A stretch of DNA of 64,000 nucleotides from Akkermansiaceae bacterium (GCA_022510805.1 JAFLSS010000002.1:1-64000), one strand, 5' to 3'. Positions 52,798 through 62,141 are shown, numbered from the stretch's first letter. Numbers and translations are program-made. Notes: generated by a model from the sequence alone, not told the origin.

Positions 52798-55700
52798 TAT
52801 ACCGATTCCGCAAATGGGTGCACACCGGCCGCCGCGCGGTGATCTTGCTGCGCGGCTTCCTCGCCTCCCTTTTTGCGCGCATGCCCAGCCGCATCGCGCC
52901 CAAGGAGGAATCCCGCCGGGCTCACGCCGGTATGGTGGTCGACCTCTTTGCCTCGATCATGTGCCGCGTGGACGGCGTGGGCCTGGAGGACATGGACACG
53001 ACCATGGACATCCTCCGCTATGATTTCCCCAATGTAGAGCACAGCTGGCTGGCAGAGCGCTTTCAAAACGCGTACCGCTCTCGCTACCCGCTGGAGGCCA
53101 CACTCGCCCTCGCTGCGGCCAAACGCACTGAGGCAGAGCGCTACTCGCTGGCGCTGGAAATCCTGACCATGCTGCACCGCGTGGGCGGTGACCTCTCCAA
53201 CCCCACCCTCTTTCAGCAGGTGACGAGTGGACTCGGCCTGCCGGGGGCGGCAGAAGCCATTGAGCTCCTCTTCTCCTCGCCGGAGGCTCCCACCCCGCCC
53301 CATATTGAAAGCATTTGCTTCTCCAACCGCGTCGCCAAGGGGCATGTAACCCTCTCCCCCAAAAACGCCAACCTGCAATTTCGCGCCCTGCGCTGCGCGA
53401 ATCTGCTCATCATCATCAACGACTCGCGCCTAGCCCCTCTCTCCGTGCGCGAGTACACCCTGCACAAGGGGGATGTCATCCCCCTCTCCGCCGGGCAGAG
53501 CATCACCCTCGCCGACACCAGCCTCTCCTACGCCACCATCCGCAGCCTCCTGCAGGCCCACCACGCCGGAGTCAGCTTCGTGTACAACATCATCATGGAT
53601 GGCGACTCCATCTCCGTGACGCGGCAGCGCGCGCTCAACCCCCTGGTGCGCGTCTCATTCGGCGTGCATGTGGAGCTGCAAGTCCTGCGCAAGGATCTCG
53701 ACTTCATCCTGGATGGCCGCCACCTCCTGCCTAATGAGCTGGTGAACACCACCTATTTCACCCCATTCTACATCCGCGGCCTGGGGCCCTACACCTTTGC
53801 AGATCTGTATGATACGGGCGAATCCGGGCACAGCTTTCAGCTCTCCCCCGGCCAGCGCAAAATGGTGGTCACCAACCTGCCCTACATGAACAGCCCGGGC
53901 GCGCTCATGCTTTCTCCCGGCCTGGCACCCGGCGTGGTATTTGAGGTGAGCTACTCCCGCCCCACCAACCGCGGCTCACTGCACGTGCTGGAGGGGGATA
54001 CCCACTCCCTCCAAGTCAACGGCTTCCCCGTGCGCGGCGACTTCCCGCTCAAGGATGGCGACCTCATCGCCCTGAGCCCGGTGCAGTTCCTCCGCTGCCG
54101 CTTCTCGGCCGGCATGCTGGATGAGGAGTCCAGCGTCATCTCCTCCCTCTGCGTGCGCGGCCTCACACGCGACTTTGTGCGCGCCGGGCGCGTGGTCGAC
54201 AACATCGACTTCACGCTGCGGCGCGGCGAGATGGCCTGCATCTTGGGCCCCAGCGGCTCCGGCAAATCCACCCTGCTCAGCCTGCTCGCCGGCCACCTCA
54301 CCCCCACCATGGGCACCGTGTGCTACAATGAAGAGCGCCTCACGCCTGATCACATTGAGCTCCGCCAACACATCGCCTACATCCCCCGCGAAGATATTTT
54401 GGATGAAGCTCTTACCGTGGGCGAGCACGTGTACCAGGCTTCCATTGCACGCCGCCCCCGCCTCAACCGCGCCGACCGCACGCGCCGCGTGTTGGCCGTG
54501 CTCAACTTTGTGGGGCTCGGCCCGCTGACGCGGCGCCACGTGGGGCGCGCGGGCGAGCGCACCATCTCCGACGGCGAGCGCACGCGGCTCAACCTCGGGC
54601 TAGATCTCACCGGCACTGCCGAGGTTTTCCTCATTGATGAACCCATCAGCGGCCTCTCCTCCGGCGATGCCGAGCGAGTCATCGAAACCCTGGAGGGCAT
54701 GTCCGCCGGGCGCATCCTGCTCTGCACCCTGCACCGCCCCGCGCAAAGCATCCTCAACAGGTTCCACAAAGTCATGGTGCTCAATGCGCGGGGGCAAATG
54801 GCCTTCTGGGGGACACCCGAGGAAATGGTGCGCTATTTCCAAGATGCCGCCCGGGAAATGGGCCTGCGCGTGAGCCGGGAGGCCGTGGCGGCGGGCGGCG
54901 CAGATTATGTGTTTGAAGTGCTCGAGGCCCCCTATGACCGCCTGGGGCACCGCCACTCCAGCCCCAGCATGTGGCAAGAGCGCTTTGAGAGCCACTCCTA
55001 CCGTCGCCGAGAAGAAGCCCCCGCCGCCTCCTCCTCCTCGCAGGAGGAAGAAGAAGAGCAGCACCGCCTCGGCTTGGCCTCCCACCACCGCAGCCTTCTG
55101 GAACTCTGGCGCCTCTTCTTCCTGTGGTTGCAGCGCACCTTCCTAGGCCGCGTGCGCAGCCGCATGGGACTCTACGCCGTGCTGCTGGAAGGACCTGTGC
55201 TCGCTCTGCTGATCGGCGGCACTCTCCGCGCGGCAAGCGATACGCCTTACACATTTTACAAGGCATTGCACATCAATGAATACTTGTTCCTTTCGCTTGT
55301 GCTGGCCATGTTCTTCGGGCTCACTGACTCAGCCTGCGAGATCCTGCGCGACCGCCTCCTGCTGCGCCGGGAAAGCAACTACAAGCCCTTCATACTAGGC
55401 TACTTGGTGGCAAAGTGTCTGGTGCTCACCGGCATCGCTGCGGTGCAGTGCGCCCTCTATCTCCTGGTGGGCAATGCCATCCTCAGCATCCACGAAATGT
55501 TCTGGACTCACTTCGGCATCATGGTGCTCACAGCCTTTGTCGGCATCTCTCTCTCGCTCATGGTGTCTGCCTTTGTGCGCACAGAGCGCACCGCTCTCAA
55601 CATAGTACCCCTGCTCCTCGTGCCGCAAATCCTCCTGGCCGGTGCCCTGGTGCGTTTTGAGGAGATGAACGAGTTTACCCCCAAACTGCCGGACTTCATC

Positions 55701-56369
55701 CCCGAAAAAATCGAATCAGCCCTCTCCGGCCTGCGCCACCGCGTAGCATATCAGGATGAGACGACTCACAACATCAGCAGCAAGCCGGTGCCGCTCATCG
55801 CAGAGTTCTGCCCCTTGCGCTATGCGTTTGAGATGATGTTTGTCGCCCAAACCTCAGACAACCTCTGGGAGGAGGAGAACAGTATCATCGACGCCCGCCG
55901 CGATGAGCTCAAACTGCATGGCAGTGGGGATGAACTGCGCTTTATTCAGCGCGCCGCCTTGCTGCTCAACACGACTGCGAAAAACAAAAAAGAGGCGCGC
56001 CGCATCTTGCGCCGCGTGCGCAAGATTGCCCTCAGCCATGATGAGGAAGGCCTGCGGCGCTTCTCTGATGAACTGGAAGCGCGCCACACGGATGACCGCT
56101 ACCAGCCGCTCGAATTCTTCTTTTCCAATCGCCGCCTCGTCGCCTTGCGCGAAGGGGTGAAAACCGCCCGCAAAGACGCCCGCCGCCAAGAGCACCGCGG
56201 CTACTTCCTCTCACCGCGCCAGGCGCCGCCTCTGGGCGGCATCGACCAAGAGACCGATGCCGGCTCAGTGTCGACACTCTGGCGCAATGGCTTGTTCCTC
56301 TTCATCATGGGCCTGCTGCCTATCCTCCTCGCCGGCTTCCGCCTGCGCCGCATTTGCCGCGGCAAGTAA
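52794..56369 (+). CDS. ABCG-like half-transporter with N-terminal TerB-like and FHA-like domains
   Basis: A 1191-residue protein. About 45-160: helical TerB-like domain (MVVDLFASIMCRVDGVGLED). About 190-460: beta-rich region with FHA-like units, clearest near 390-445 (LQVNGFPVRGDFPLKDGDLI). ABC ATPase with Walker A GPSGSGKST (about 484), signature ISDGERTRL (about 590; usually LSGGQ), Walker B VFLIDEPISGL, and IPREDIL where related transporters have VPQDDIL. The membrane domain (about 770-1000) has six helices. A charged stretch and a final helix close the chain. The altered motifs may mean low ATPase activity or regulation by phosphopeptide binding (inference). ATG at 52794 overlaps the YkgJ stop. 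Confidence 0.87.
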   Translation: MIYRFRKWVHTGRRAVILLRGFLASLFARMPSRIAPKEESRRAHAGMVVDLFASIMCRVDGVGLEDMDTTMDILRYDFPNVEHSWLAERFQNAYRSRYPLEATLALAAAKRTEAERYSLALEILTMLHRVGGDLSNPTLFQQVTSGLGLPGAAEAIELLFSSPEAPTPPHIESICFSNRVAKGHVTLSPKNANLQFRALRCANLLIIINDSRLAPLSVREYTLHKGDVIPLSAGQSITLADTSLSYATIRSLLQAHHAGVSFVYNIIMDGDSISVTRQRALNPLVRVSFGVHVELQVLRKDLDFILDGRHLLPNELVNTTYFTPFYIRGLGPYTFADLYDTGESGHSFQLSPGQRKMVVTNLPYMNSPGALMLSPGLAPGVVFEVSYSRPTNRGSLHVLEGDTHSLQVNGFPVRGDFPLKDGDLIALSPVQFLRCRFSAGMLDEESSVISSLCVRGLTRDFVRAGRVVDNIDFTLRRGEMACILGPSGSGKSTLLSLLAGHLTPTMGTVCYNEERLTPDHIELRQHIAYIPREDILDEALTVGEHVYQASIARRPRLNRADRTRRVLAVLNFVGLGPLTRRHVGRAGERTISDGERTRLNLGLDLTGTAEVFLIDEPISGLSSGDAERVIETLEGMSAGRILLCTLHRPAQSILNRFHKVMVLNARGQMAFWGTPEEMVRYFQDAAREMGLRVSREAVAAGGADYVFEVLEAPYDRLGHRHSSPSMWQERFESHSYRRREEAPAASSSSQEEEEEQHRLGLASHHRSLLELWRLFFLWLQRTFLGRVRSRMGLYAVLLEGPVLALLIGGTLRAASDTPYTFYKALHINEYLFLSLVLAMFFGLTDSACEILRDRLLLRRESNYKPFILGYLVAKCLVLTGIAAVQCALYLLVGNAILSIHEMFWTHFGIMVLTAFVGISLSLMVSAFVRTERTALNIVPLLLVPQILLAGALVRFEEMNEFTPKLPDFIPEKIESALSGLRHRVAYQDETTHNISSKPVPLIAEFCPLRYAFEMMFVAQTSDNLWEEENSIIDARRDELKLHGSGDELRFIQRAALLLNTTAKNKKEARRILRRVRKIALSHDEEGLRRFSDELEARHTDDRYQPLEFFFSNRRLVALREGVKTARKDARRQEHRGYFLSPRQAPPLGGIDQETDAGSVSTLWRNGLFLFIMGLLPILLAGFRLRRICRGK

Positions 56370-56804
56370 GGCCTGCGCCCCGGCCGGCAGACAATCAGCG
56401 GCCCTCTGACCGGAAAGTCGCGAAGACCCGTTGCTCGAGGTCAAAAATCTCGCCGATGAATCCTCTCCGGTTTCTCAGGATGATGACGTGTCGGATCTCT
56501 CCCTTCTCGCGAGGCAGAGCATAGTAGGATACACTCCCGAGACAGGGGCGGGAGAACTCGGCTTTTTCTTTTTCTGTTAGAAAATCATATGAGTTCGCTT
56601 GTTCGTTGTTTAATAAAAGAGAGAAAGCGAGCTCCATCCATAGAGAGGAACATGCCCTTGCCCCTACGCGAAGTCTACGATGAGTCTCCCGATTTCTACG
56701 ATATAGAAGTCACTCTTGACAAAGGAGGGGAGCTCTCTGCTCTCTCACTCCAGCTATTTCTGAGCAATTTCTGATTTTGCTCTTGATTTTATCATCTAAA
56801 ACGT
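56370..56804. other. Lower-GC stretch with doubtful small ORFs
   Basis: About 435 bp between the ABC gene and the promoter at 56783. Two overlapping open frames on opposite strands (56395-56637 minus, 56589-56774 plus) are possible but neither has a convincing promoter or family match. It may hold a decayed gene. Confidence 0.4.
56395..56637 (-). CDS. Possible small hypothetical protein (80 residues)
   Basis: A minus-strand open frame giving a protein-like sequence (FLTEKEKAEFSRPCLGSVSY, then EIRHVIILRNRRGFIGEIFD) with charged and hydrophobic residues well spread. No family, no promoter and no upstream partner is seen. The frame can be read further upstream without ATG to a stop at about 56725, so this may be the end of a decayed gene. 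Confidence 0.3.
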   Translation of the reverse strand: MELAFSLLLNNEQANSYDFLTEKEKAEFSRPCLGSVSYYALPREKGEIRHVIILRNRRGFIGEIFDLEQRVFATFRSEGR

Positions 56805-56847
56805 TATAATCATGCCGAAGTGTCGCACAATGGCTACATGTGCGATA
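56783..56847 (+). promoter_or_regulatory. Promoter and leader hairpin of the AT-rich secreted protein gene
   Basis: TTGATT (56783-56788), 16-nt spacer, TATAAT (56805-56810). In the leader, TCGCACA (56823-56829) and TGTGCGA (56839-56845) form a perfect 7-bp hairpin with a 9-nt loop, extendable by two weaker pairs. With a leader of about 72 nt this is unlike the leaderless genes here. Confidence 0.65.
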
Positions 56848-56888
56848 TCCACTTACTTATATAAAGCTATACACCTTAACAAAATAAT

Positions 56889-57632
56889 ATGAAAATTACG
56901 AATATGATGGCACTCTGCCTGTCGCTTTCTCTGGCGGCGGCGCCTATGTCAATAGCGGATACAAAGGAAACGCCTCAGGAGACGGAACAACAGAAGACGC
57001 CGGTCCAGGCGCCTGAGGCTGATGAGGATGAGCAAGTTGATGAAAAGGAGAGCGAGGAAGACGTTCTCGACTCGATCATAGCCGACGCTGAAAAAGCCAA
57101 ATCGAAATTGAAATTGAAATATAAATATGAGATCGTGCTGTCAGATGACTATGAATTTCCCGAAAATATCGAGAGTGAAAATGGCATGAGGTTTATTTAT
57201 CGGTTTGATGATTCTGGGCACCCCGGCATCATAAGAGAGATTGACGGTGCGCAGCCGGTGAACACTATGATGGTGGAATATGCCAAAGAGGTGTATAAAG
57301 AGCTTAAGAACAAGAAAAAAGTGCAGGCGCAGCTCGAAAAAGCAGCGCTTGTAGGCTTTAAGTCAAAAAGTGGGACGTATGTAGGCCCTCTGCAGCTCTG
57401 CCTGATGGAGGCTGAAGACACCCTTCAGTATGATAACGAAGATTTAGATAGGAAAGTTCTTTATGGCTTTTATAATTCATTTATGAAGGATAAAATGAAG
57501 GCAGACTCAGGAGAATATGAGGGCAAATTTAAGTACCGCACTTCTATTGAGTGGAAAAAAGGGCTCCCCTACAAGGTGAAATGTACTGTAGACTTCACCC
57601 CATGCAAAAGCAAGCTTTCCGCAAAGGAGTGA
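56889..57632 (+). CDS. Secreted protein of unknown function, AT-rich
   Basis: A 247-residue protein. The signal peptide is MKITNMMALCLSLSLAAAPM with cleavage near SIAD. An acidic, Glu/Gln/Pro-rich linker (about 25-65) precedes a Lys-rich domain (KAKSKLKLKYKYEIVLSDDY) and a folded C-terminal part with FKYRTSIEWKKGLPYKVKC. No family recognised. Base composition is clearly lower in GC than its neighbours and codons favour A/T endings, consistent with recent acquisition or a fast-evolving gene. It is monocistronic, between its own promoter and a strong terminator. Confidence 0.78.
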   Translation: MKITNMMALCLSLSLAAAPMSIADTKETPQETEQQKTPVQAPEADEDEQVDEKESEEDVLDSIIADAEKAKSKLKLKYKYEIVLSDDYEFPENIESENGMRFIYRFDDSGHPGIIREIDGAQPVNTMMVEYAKEVYKELKNKKKVQAQLEKAALVGFKSKSGTYVGPLQLCLMEAEDTLQYDNEDLDRKVLYGFYNSFMKDKMKADSGEYEGKFKYRTSIEWKKGLPYKVKCTVDFTPCKSKLSAKE

Positions 57633-57660
57633 GATAATCAGTCTGCCTGACTTTCGCAAC

Positions 57661-57695
57661 AAGAGGCAGGGGTAAATCCCCTGCCTCTTTGTATT
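57661..57695. terminator. Bidirectional intrinsic terminator
   Basis: A perfect 12-bp stem (57661-57672 with 57678-57689) and a TAAAT loop between the convergent secreted-protein gene and nadE. The plus-strand tail is TTGTATT; the minus-strand side has TTGTTGC, so it may serve both. Confidence 0.85.
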
Positions 57696-57757
57696 GCGGA
57701 GTATTTAAATACAGCGACAAATGGGAAAGAGTCTGCGGCACTCGTTGCCTCGCAAGG

Positions 57758-59683
57758 TCAGCAGATATCGCCGCTCCAGAGTTCGCCGCATGTGTCGCTC
57801 GGCATGCGCCAGTCTCCGCGGGGTGAGAGGGCTATGGTGCCGACTTTGGGGCCATCCGGGATGCAGCTGCGCTTGAATTGCTGTGTAAAGAAGCGGCGTA
57901 CAAATGTCCGAAGAGTCCGGCGCAGCTCCTCCTCGCTGTACTCCTCCCCCCAGGCGTGGGTGGCTAGGGCGAGCAGTTTGTGCGGCTCTGCTCCGTACTT
58001 GATAAAGTGGTAGAGGAAGAAGTCATGCAGATCATAAGGCCCGAGCAAATCCTCTGTTTTCTGCTCCATTTGGCCATCCGGCGAGGGGGGGAGCAGCTCG
58101 GGGCTCACCGGGGTGTCGATGATATCTTGGAGCACCGCAGCCAGCTCGGCGCCGCTCTGCGCTGCCACATGCGAGATGAGGCAGCGGATGAGCGTCTTGG
58201 GGATGGAGCAGTTGACCGCGTACATGCTCATGTGGTCGCCGTTGTACGTGGACCAGCCGAGAGCGATTTCGGACAAATCACCCGTGCCCACAACAATGCC
58301 ACCCGTCTTGTTGGCCAGGTTCATGAGCAGCGTGGTGCGCTGGCGCGCCTGCACGTTCTCATATGTATTGGTGCGCAGGGCGGGGTCGAACTCCAAATCC
58401 TTGAATTGCAGCAGACAGGCCTCCTTGATGTCCACCTCCCGCAGTGTGGCGCCCAAGAGGCGGATCATCTGCACCGCATTGGTGTAGGTGCGATTGGTGG
58501 TGCCGAAGCCGGGCATGGTGACCGCGCAGATAATGCCGGGAGTCAGCCCGAGAAGCCGGCAGGCACGGGCGCATACCAGCAGGGCGAGCGAGCTGTCCAG
58601 CCCGCCGGACACGCCGATGACCAGAGACTTGGCGCCGGAGTGCTCCATTCTCTTGGCCAGCCCGGCGGCCTGTATTTGCAAGATGTCCTCACAGCGCTCG
58701 GCCGCTTGATCCGGCGCCGGCAGGAAGGGGCGCTTGTCGAGCCGGGCGTAGCGCAGGTCACAGGCCACGGGCAGCTGCTGCAGCGGGAGGGTGCGCACGG
58801 CTGCCCACTCTGCGGGCAGGCGGTTCTCGTTGAACGAGCTTTCGCTCATGCGGGCAGCGGCGAGGCGCTGGAGGTCCACATCGGCATAGATGATGCTGCC
58901 CTCCCGCTGAAAACGCTGATTTTCAGCTGCTATGCGACCATTCTCCGCGATGAGGGAGTGCCCGCTGTACACGACATCTTGCGAGCTTTCCCCCACGCCG
59001 GCAGAGGCCAGCACATAGGCGCACAGGCAGGTGCCGCTCTGCTGCGCCACCAGTTGGCGGCGGTAGGCGGCTTTGCCTGCCAGCTCTGTGCTGGCACAGG
59101 GGTTGAAAATGACGCGCGCGCCCTGCAGCGCAAGCCGTGAGCTCGGCGGCAGCACGGTCCACAAATCCTCACACACCTCCACCCCAAAGGTGAAATCCGC
59201 CCCATCGGAGAAAAGGAGATCCGTGCCGATGGGCACACTCCCAAAGCCGGGCAGCTCTACGGAGCGGGCGCGCAGGTCTGCCGCCGGGCGAAATTGCCGC
59301 CGCTCATAAAACTCCCGGTAATTGGGCAGCACACTCTTGGGCACAAGCCCCAGCACGCGCCCGCCCTGCACCACCGCAGCGGCATTGTACAGGCCCTCCT
59401 GTACAACGAGTGGCAGGGTGGTGATGAGGACAAGCGGGAGCTGCGCGGTGGCCTGCGCCAGCTCTTGCAGCCCGCGCAGGGCGGCCTGCTGCAGCATGGG
59501 CTGGAAGAAGAGATCCCCGCAGGAATAGCCTGTGAGGCTCAGTTCCGGAAACACCACGGCATGAGCCCCCTGCTCTGCTGCGGCCTGAGCCGCAGCGATG
59601 AGCGCTTGGGTATTGGTCGCCACATCCGCCACGCGGACGGGTGGCACAGCGGCGGCGAGCCGGTAGTATCCGAGAGTTGCCAT
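57758..59683 (-). CDS. nadE: Glutamine-dependent NAD+ synthetase
   Basis: A 641-residue enzyme that amidates nicotinic acid adenine dinucleotide to NAD+, the last step of NAD synthesis. The N-terminal glutaminase (nitrilase-type) triad is visible: Glu in VVFPELSLTGYSCGDLFF, Lys in LVPKSVLPNYREFYE, Cys in FGVEVCEDLW. The C-terminal synthetase has the ATP motif GVSGGLDSSLALLV and STYNGDHMSMYAV. The ATG at 59683 begins MATLGYYRLAAA; a TTG at 59710 would overlap proS. It follows proS by 23 nt and is probably co-transcribed. The window also holds a degenerate copy at 20798-22138. Confidence 0.95.
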   Translation of the reverse strand: MATLGYYRLAAAVPPVRVADVATNTQALIAAAQAAAEQGAHAVVFPELSLTGYSCGDLFFQPMLQQAALRGLQELAQATAQLPLVLITTLPLVVQEGLYNAAAVVQGGRVLGLVPKSVLPNYREFYERRQFRPAADLRARSVELPGFGSVPIGTDLLFSDGADFTFGVEVCEDLWTVLPPSSRLALQGARVIFNPCASTELAGKAAYRRQLVAQQSGTCLCAYVLASAGVGESSQDVVYSGHSLIAENGRIAAENQRFQREGSIIYADVDLQRLAAARMSESSFNENRLPAEWAAVRTLPLQQLPVACDLRYARLDKRPFLPAPDQAAERCEDILQIQAAGLAKRMEHSGAKSLVIGVSGGLDSSLALLVCARACRLLGLTPGIICAVTMPGFGTTNRTYTNAVQMIRLLGATLREVDIKEACLLQFKDLEFDPALRTNTYENVQARQRTTLLMNLANKTGGIVVGTGDLSEIALGWSTYNGDHMSMYAVNCSIPKTLIRCLISHVAAQSGAELAAVLQDIIDTPVSPELLPPSPDGQMEQKTEDLLGPYDLHDFFLYHFIKYGAEPHKLLALATHAWGEEYSEEELRRTLRTFVRRFFTQQFKRSCIPDGPKVGTIALSPRGDWRMPSDTCGELWSGDIC

Positions 59684-59706
59684 GGCTGCAAGAGGGGCGG
59701 GGTAAA

Positions 59707-61227
59707 TCAATAACTGCGGGCCCAGAGCACGCGTCGAGTCGTCGGACGCCCGGTGAGGATGCAGGGCGCTTCCGGCCCGGTGCCCATCTCCCCATGCGGG
59801 ATGCAGCGGATGGAGATGCGCAGGCTCTTGGCGAGCTCTTCCTCCTCCTCAGGGCTGCCATCCCACGGGCAGAGCAGCCAGTCGGCTTCACCCTGATCCG
59901 CAAAGTTGGCCTTGAGCTCCTCAAGGCTGTTGCAGGGGCGGATGTGGCTGTCGCGGAACTCCTTCTGACGGCGCAGCAGATTGTCCTGAATCTCCTGCAG
60001 CAGCTCCACCGCACCGGCCACAAACTCTGCCTCCGGCACAAAGCTCTTCTCCTGAGAAGCCTGATCACGGCGGGAAATGCACAGCGAGCCTTTCTCCAGA
60101 TCACGCGGGCCGATCTCGATGCGCACGGGCACGCCCTTCTTGATCCACTCCCACTTCTTGGTGCCGCCGTTCAGATCACGCTCATCCACCTCCACACGCA
60201 GGGGCATGCCGTGGAAAGTCTGCGCGCTGAGCTTGGCTGCCAGCTCCCGGCAGTGCGCCAAGATGGCCTCCTTGGTGTCGGGCTTGGGGGTGACGGGCAC
60301 GATAACGATCTGGCGGGGAGCCACGCGCGGCGGGCACACCAGGCCGTCGTCATCCGAATGCGCCATGATGAGCATGCCGATCATGCGGGTGGAAACACCC
60401 CAGGACGTCGTCCACGCGAACTGGCGCTCATTGGTGCGCCCGGCAAAGGAAATATTCTGCGCTTTGGCAAAATTCTGGCCGAGGAAGTGCGAGGTACCGG
60501 CTTGGATGGCCTTGCGATCCTGCACCATGGCCTCCACGGTGAACGTGCGCACCGCGCCGGGGAAGCGCTCATGCTCAGTCTTTTCGCCGGGGATGGAGGG
60601 CACTGCCAGCACATCGCGCTGAAAATCTTCATACACCTTGTGCATGGTCGCTGTCTCCAGCTCCGCCTCCTCGCGAGTCTCATGGGCGGTGTGGCCCTCT
60701 TGCCAGAGGAATTCCGCCGTGCGCAGGAAGATGCGGGGGCGCATTTCCCAGCGCATCACATTGCACCATTGATTCACCTTGAAGGGCAGATCCCGGTAGG
60801 ACTCCAGCCAGCGCGAGAAAGCCGCGCCGATCACCGTCTCCGAGGTGGGGCGGATGACATATTTATCCGTCAACTCGCCGGCGGGGATCATGCGCGTCTT
60901 GCCCGTCTCGGGGTCCTTGACCGCTTCGAGTCGGTGGTGCGTCACCACCGCGCACTCCGTGGCAAAGCCCTCCGCATGCTCAGCCTCTTTTTCGAGGTAG
61001 GAGACAGGAATGAGCATGGGGAAATACGCATTCGTGTGCCCGGTGCGTTTGAACTCTGCATCCAGTTGCTGCTGAATCAACTCCCAGATCGCATAGCCCC
61101 ACGGCTTAATGACCATGCAGCCGCGAACTTCCGAATTCTCCGCCATATCGGCAGCCTTAATAACTTGCTGGTACCACTCGGGGAAATCCTCCGCCCGTGT
61201 CGGTGAAATTGCATTCTGTTGTGCCAT
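59707..61227 (-). CDS. proS: Prolyl-tRNA synthetase (archaeal/eukaryotic-type, short form)
   Basis: A 506-residue class II aminoacyl-tRNA synthetase that charges tRNA-Pro. Class II motif 2 is visible as WCNVMRWEMRPRIFLRTAEF and motif 3 near GMLIMAHSDDDGLVCP. HTNAYFPMLIPVSYLEKEAE is typical of the archaeal/eukaryotic type (ProRS type 3). The editing insertion domain of the E. coli type is missing, and the length fits the short form. The C-terminus has a zinc-domain-like part (CPWDGSPEEEEEL). A leaderless promoter sits directly before the ATG. nadE follows. Confidence 0.95.
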   Translation of the reverse strand: MAQQNAISPTRAEDFPEWYQQVIKAADMAENSEVRGCMVIKPWGYAIWELIQQQLDAEFKRTGHTNAYFPMLIPVSYLEKEAEHAEGFATECAVVTHHRLEAVKDPETGKTRMIPAGELTDKYVIRPTSETVIGAAFSRWLESYRDLPFKVNQWCNVMRWEMRPRIFLRTAEFLWQEGHTAHETREEAELETATMHKVYEDFQRDVLAVPSIPGEKTEHERFPGAVRTFTVEAMVQDRKAIQAGTSHFLGQNFAKAQNISFAGRTNERQFAWTTSWGVSTRMIGMLIMAHSDDDGLVCPPRVAPRQIVIVPVTPKPDTKEAILAHCRELAAKLSAQTFHGMPLRVEVDERDLNGGTKKWEWIKKGVPVRIEIGPRDLEKGSLCISRRDQASQEKSFVPEAEFVAGAVELLQEIQDNLLRRQKEFRDSHIRPCNSLEELKANFADQGEADWLLCPWDGSPEEEEELAKSLRISIRCIPHGEMGTGPEAPCILTGRPTTRRVLWARSY

Positions 61228-61261
61228 AACGCGATATTAGTTGTAATAAAAGAAAAGTCAA
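61228..61261 (-). promoter_or_regulatory. Promoter of proS-nadE (leaderless)
   Basis: Minus strand: TTGACT (61261-61256), 16-nt spacer, TAATAT (61239-61234), then 6 nt to the ATG at 61227, so the A of ATG is the likely +1. Confidence 0.78.
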
Positions 61262-61268
61262 CTCATTT

Positions 61269-61967
61269 TTATTCGAGATGCATCAGGAGACACCTATAAT
61301 TATAATAGGCAAATGCCAGCATGAGCAGCGCCAGCGCCCAGATCCCGAGGGCAAAGAACCCCAGAGACAGCAAACAGGTGATCACCATGCTGATGATGTG
61401 CGCCCCACACCCCTCACCCATGCGCGCATGCAGCAGCAAGCCGCCATCCATCGGAAAGATGGGAAGCAGATTCAGCGCGCTCCACCAGACAGAAATCTGA
61501 AGGATGTAGATGCCCAGCAGCATCAGCATCGGCGGGCAGTGCGCGGCATACTCCATCGGCAGTTGACCGCGCAGCATGCTCACCCACAGCCGGCTCCCCT
61601 GCTCGATATCCGGCATCACGATGATAAGCCCTATATACATGAGCAGAGGCAGCAGCAGCCCCGCCAAAGGCCCGGCCAGCAGCACTGCTGCCCCGTGCTT
61701 CTCCACCGCGCAGTCCGACTCCTCCTCGTAGCAGCTGCTCCCCAGCCAGGAAAGGCAGATCTCAATCCGGCGGCCGTACCACCGGCGCCCCACCAGCGCA
61801 TGCCCCATCTCATGTGTCAGCAGGCTGACCAGCAACGCCACCACAAAAAACAGAGAACCAATGAAGTGCGGATATCCTGAGGTGAGCGCCAGCCACCACA
61901 CAAGCGCCGCCACCCAAAAAAGCAGGTGGATATGAACCGGCACTCGAAAAAGGGAAAAGCGAATCAT
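61269..61967 (-). CDS. Site-2 protease family (M50) membrane metalloprotease
   Basis: A 232-residue protein with about six membrane helices. The zinc motif is LTHEMGHALVGRRW (HExxH) and the second site NLLPIFPMDGG (N-x(2)-P-x(2)-D-G). Such proteases cut regulatory membrane proteins such as anti-sigma factors; the substrate here is unknown. The ATG at 61967 is preferred over upstream starts at 62060 because a promoter (TTGCGG-16-TACAAT) ends 10 nt before it and MIRFSLFRVPVHIH matches usual family starts. Confidence 0.9.
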   Translation of the reverse strand: MIRFSLFRVPVHIHLLFWVAALVWWLALTSGYPHFIGSLFFVVALLVSLLTHEMGHALVGRRWYGRRIEICLSWLGSSCYEEESDCAVEKHGAAVLLAGPLAGLLLPLLMYIGLIIVMPDIEQGSRLWVSMLRGQLPMEYAAHCPPMLMLLGIYILQISVWWSALNLLPIFPMDGGLLLHARMGEGCGAHIISMVITCLLSLGFFALGIWALALLMLAFAYYNYRCLLMHLE

Positions 61968-61977
61968 CGTCCCCACC

Positions 61978-62005
61978 ATTGTACGCATTCTTCTCCCCAC
62001 CGCAA
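61978..62005 (-). promoter_or_regulatory. Promoter of the site-2 protease gene
   Basis: Minus strand: TTGCGG (62005-62000), 16-nt spacer, TACAAT (61983-61978), then 10 nt to the ATG at 61967. Confidence 0.6.
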
Positions 62006-62141
62006 GCCTACAGTGAGGCATATCCGCTATCATGTCAGAGAAAAATTGACAAAATTTCACATTTCCTAATAAAATGAGCCCGTTTTGCCCACATTTGAAT
62101 AAAAAAATAGCAGCGATTCCCCCTCTTTTTCATAGTTTTGC

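Noticed and set aside
56589..56774. 61-codon plus-strand frame
   Set aside because: Overlaps the opposite doubtful frame, has no clear promoter or family; too weak to call.
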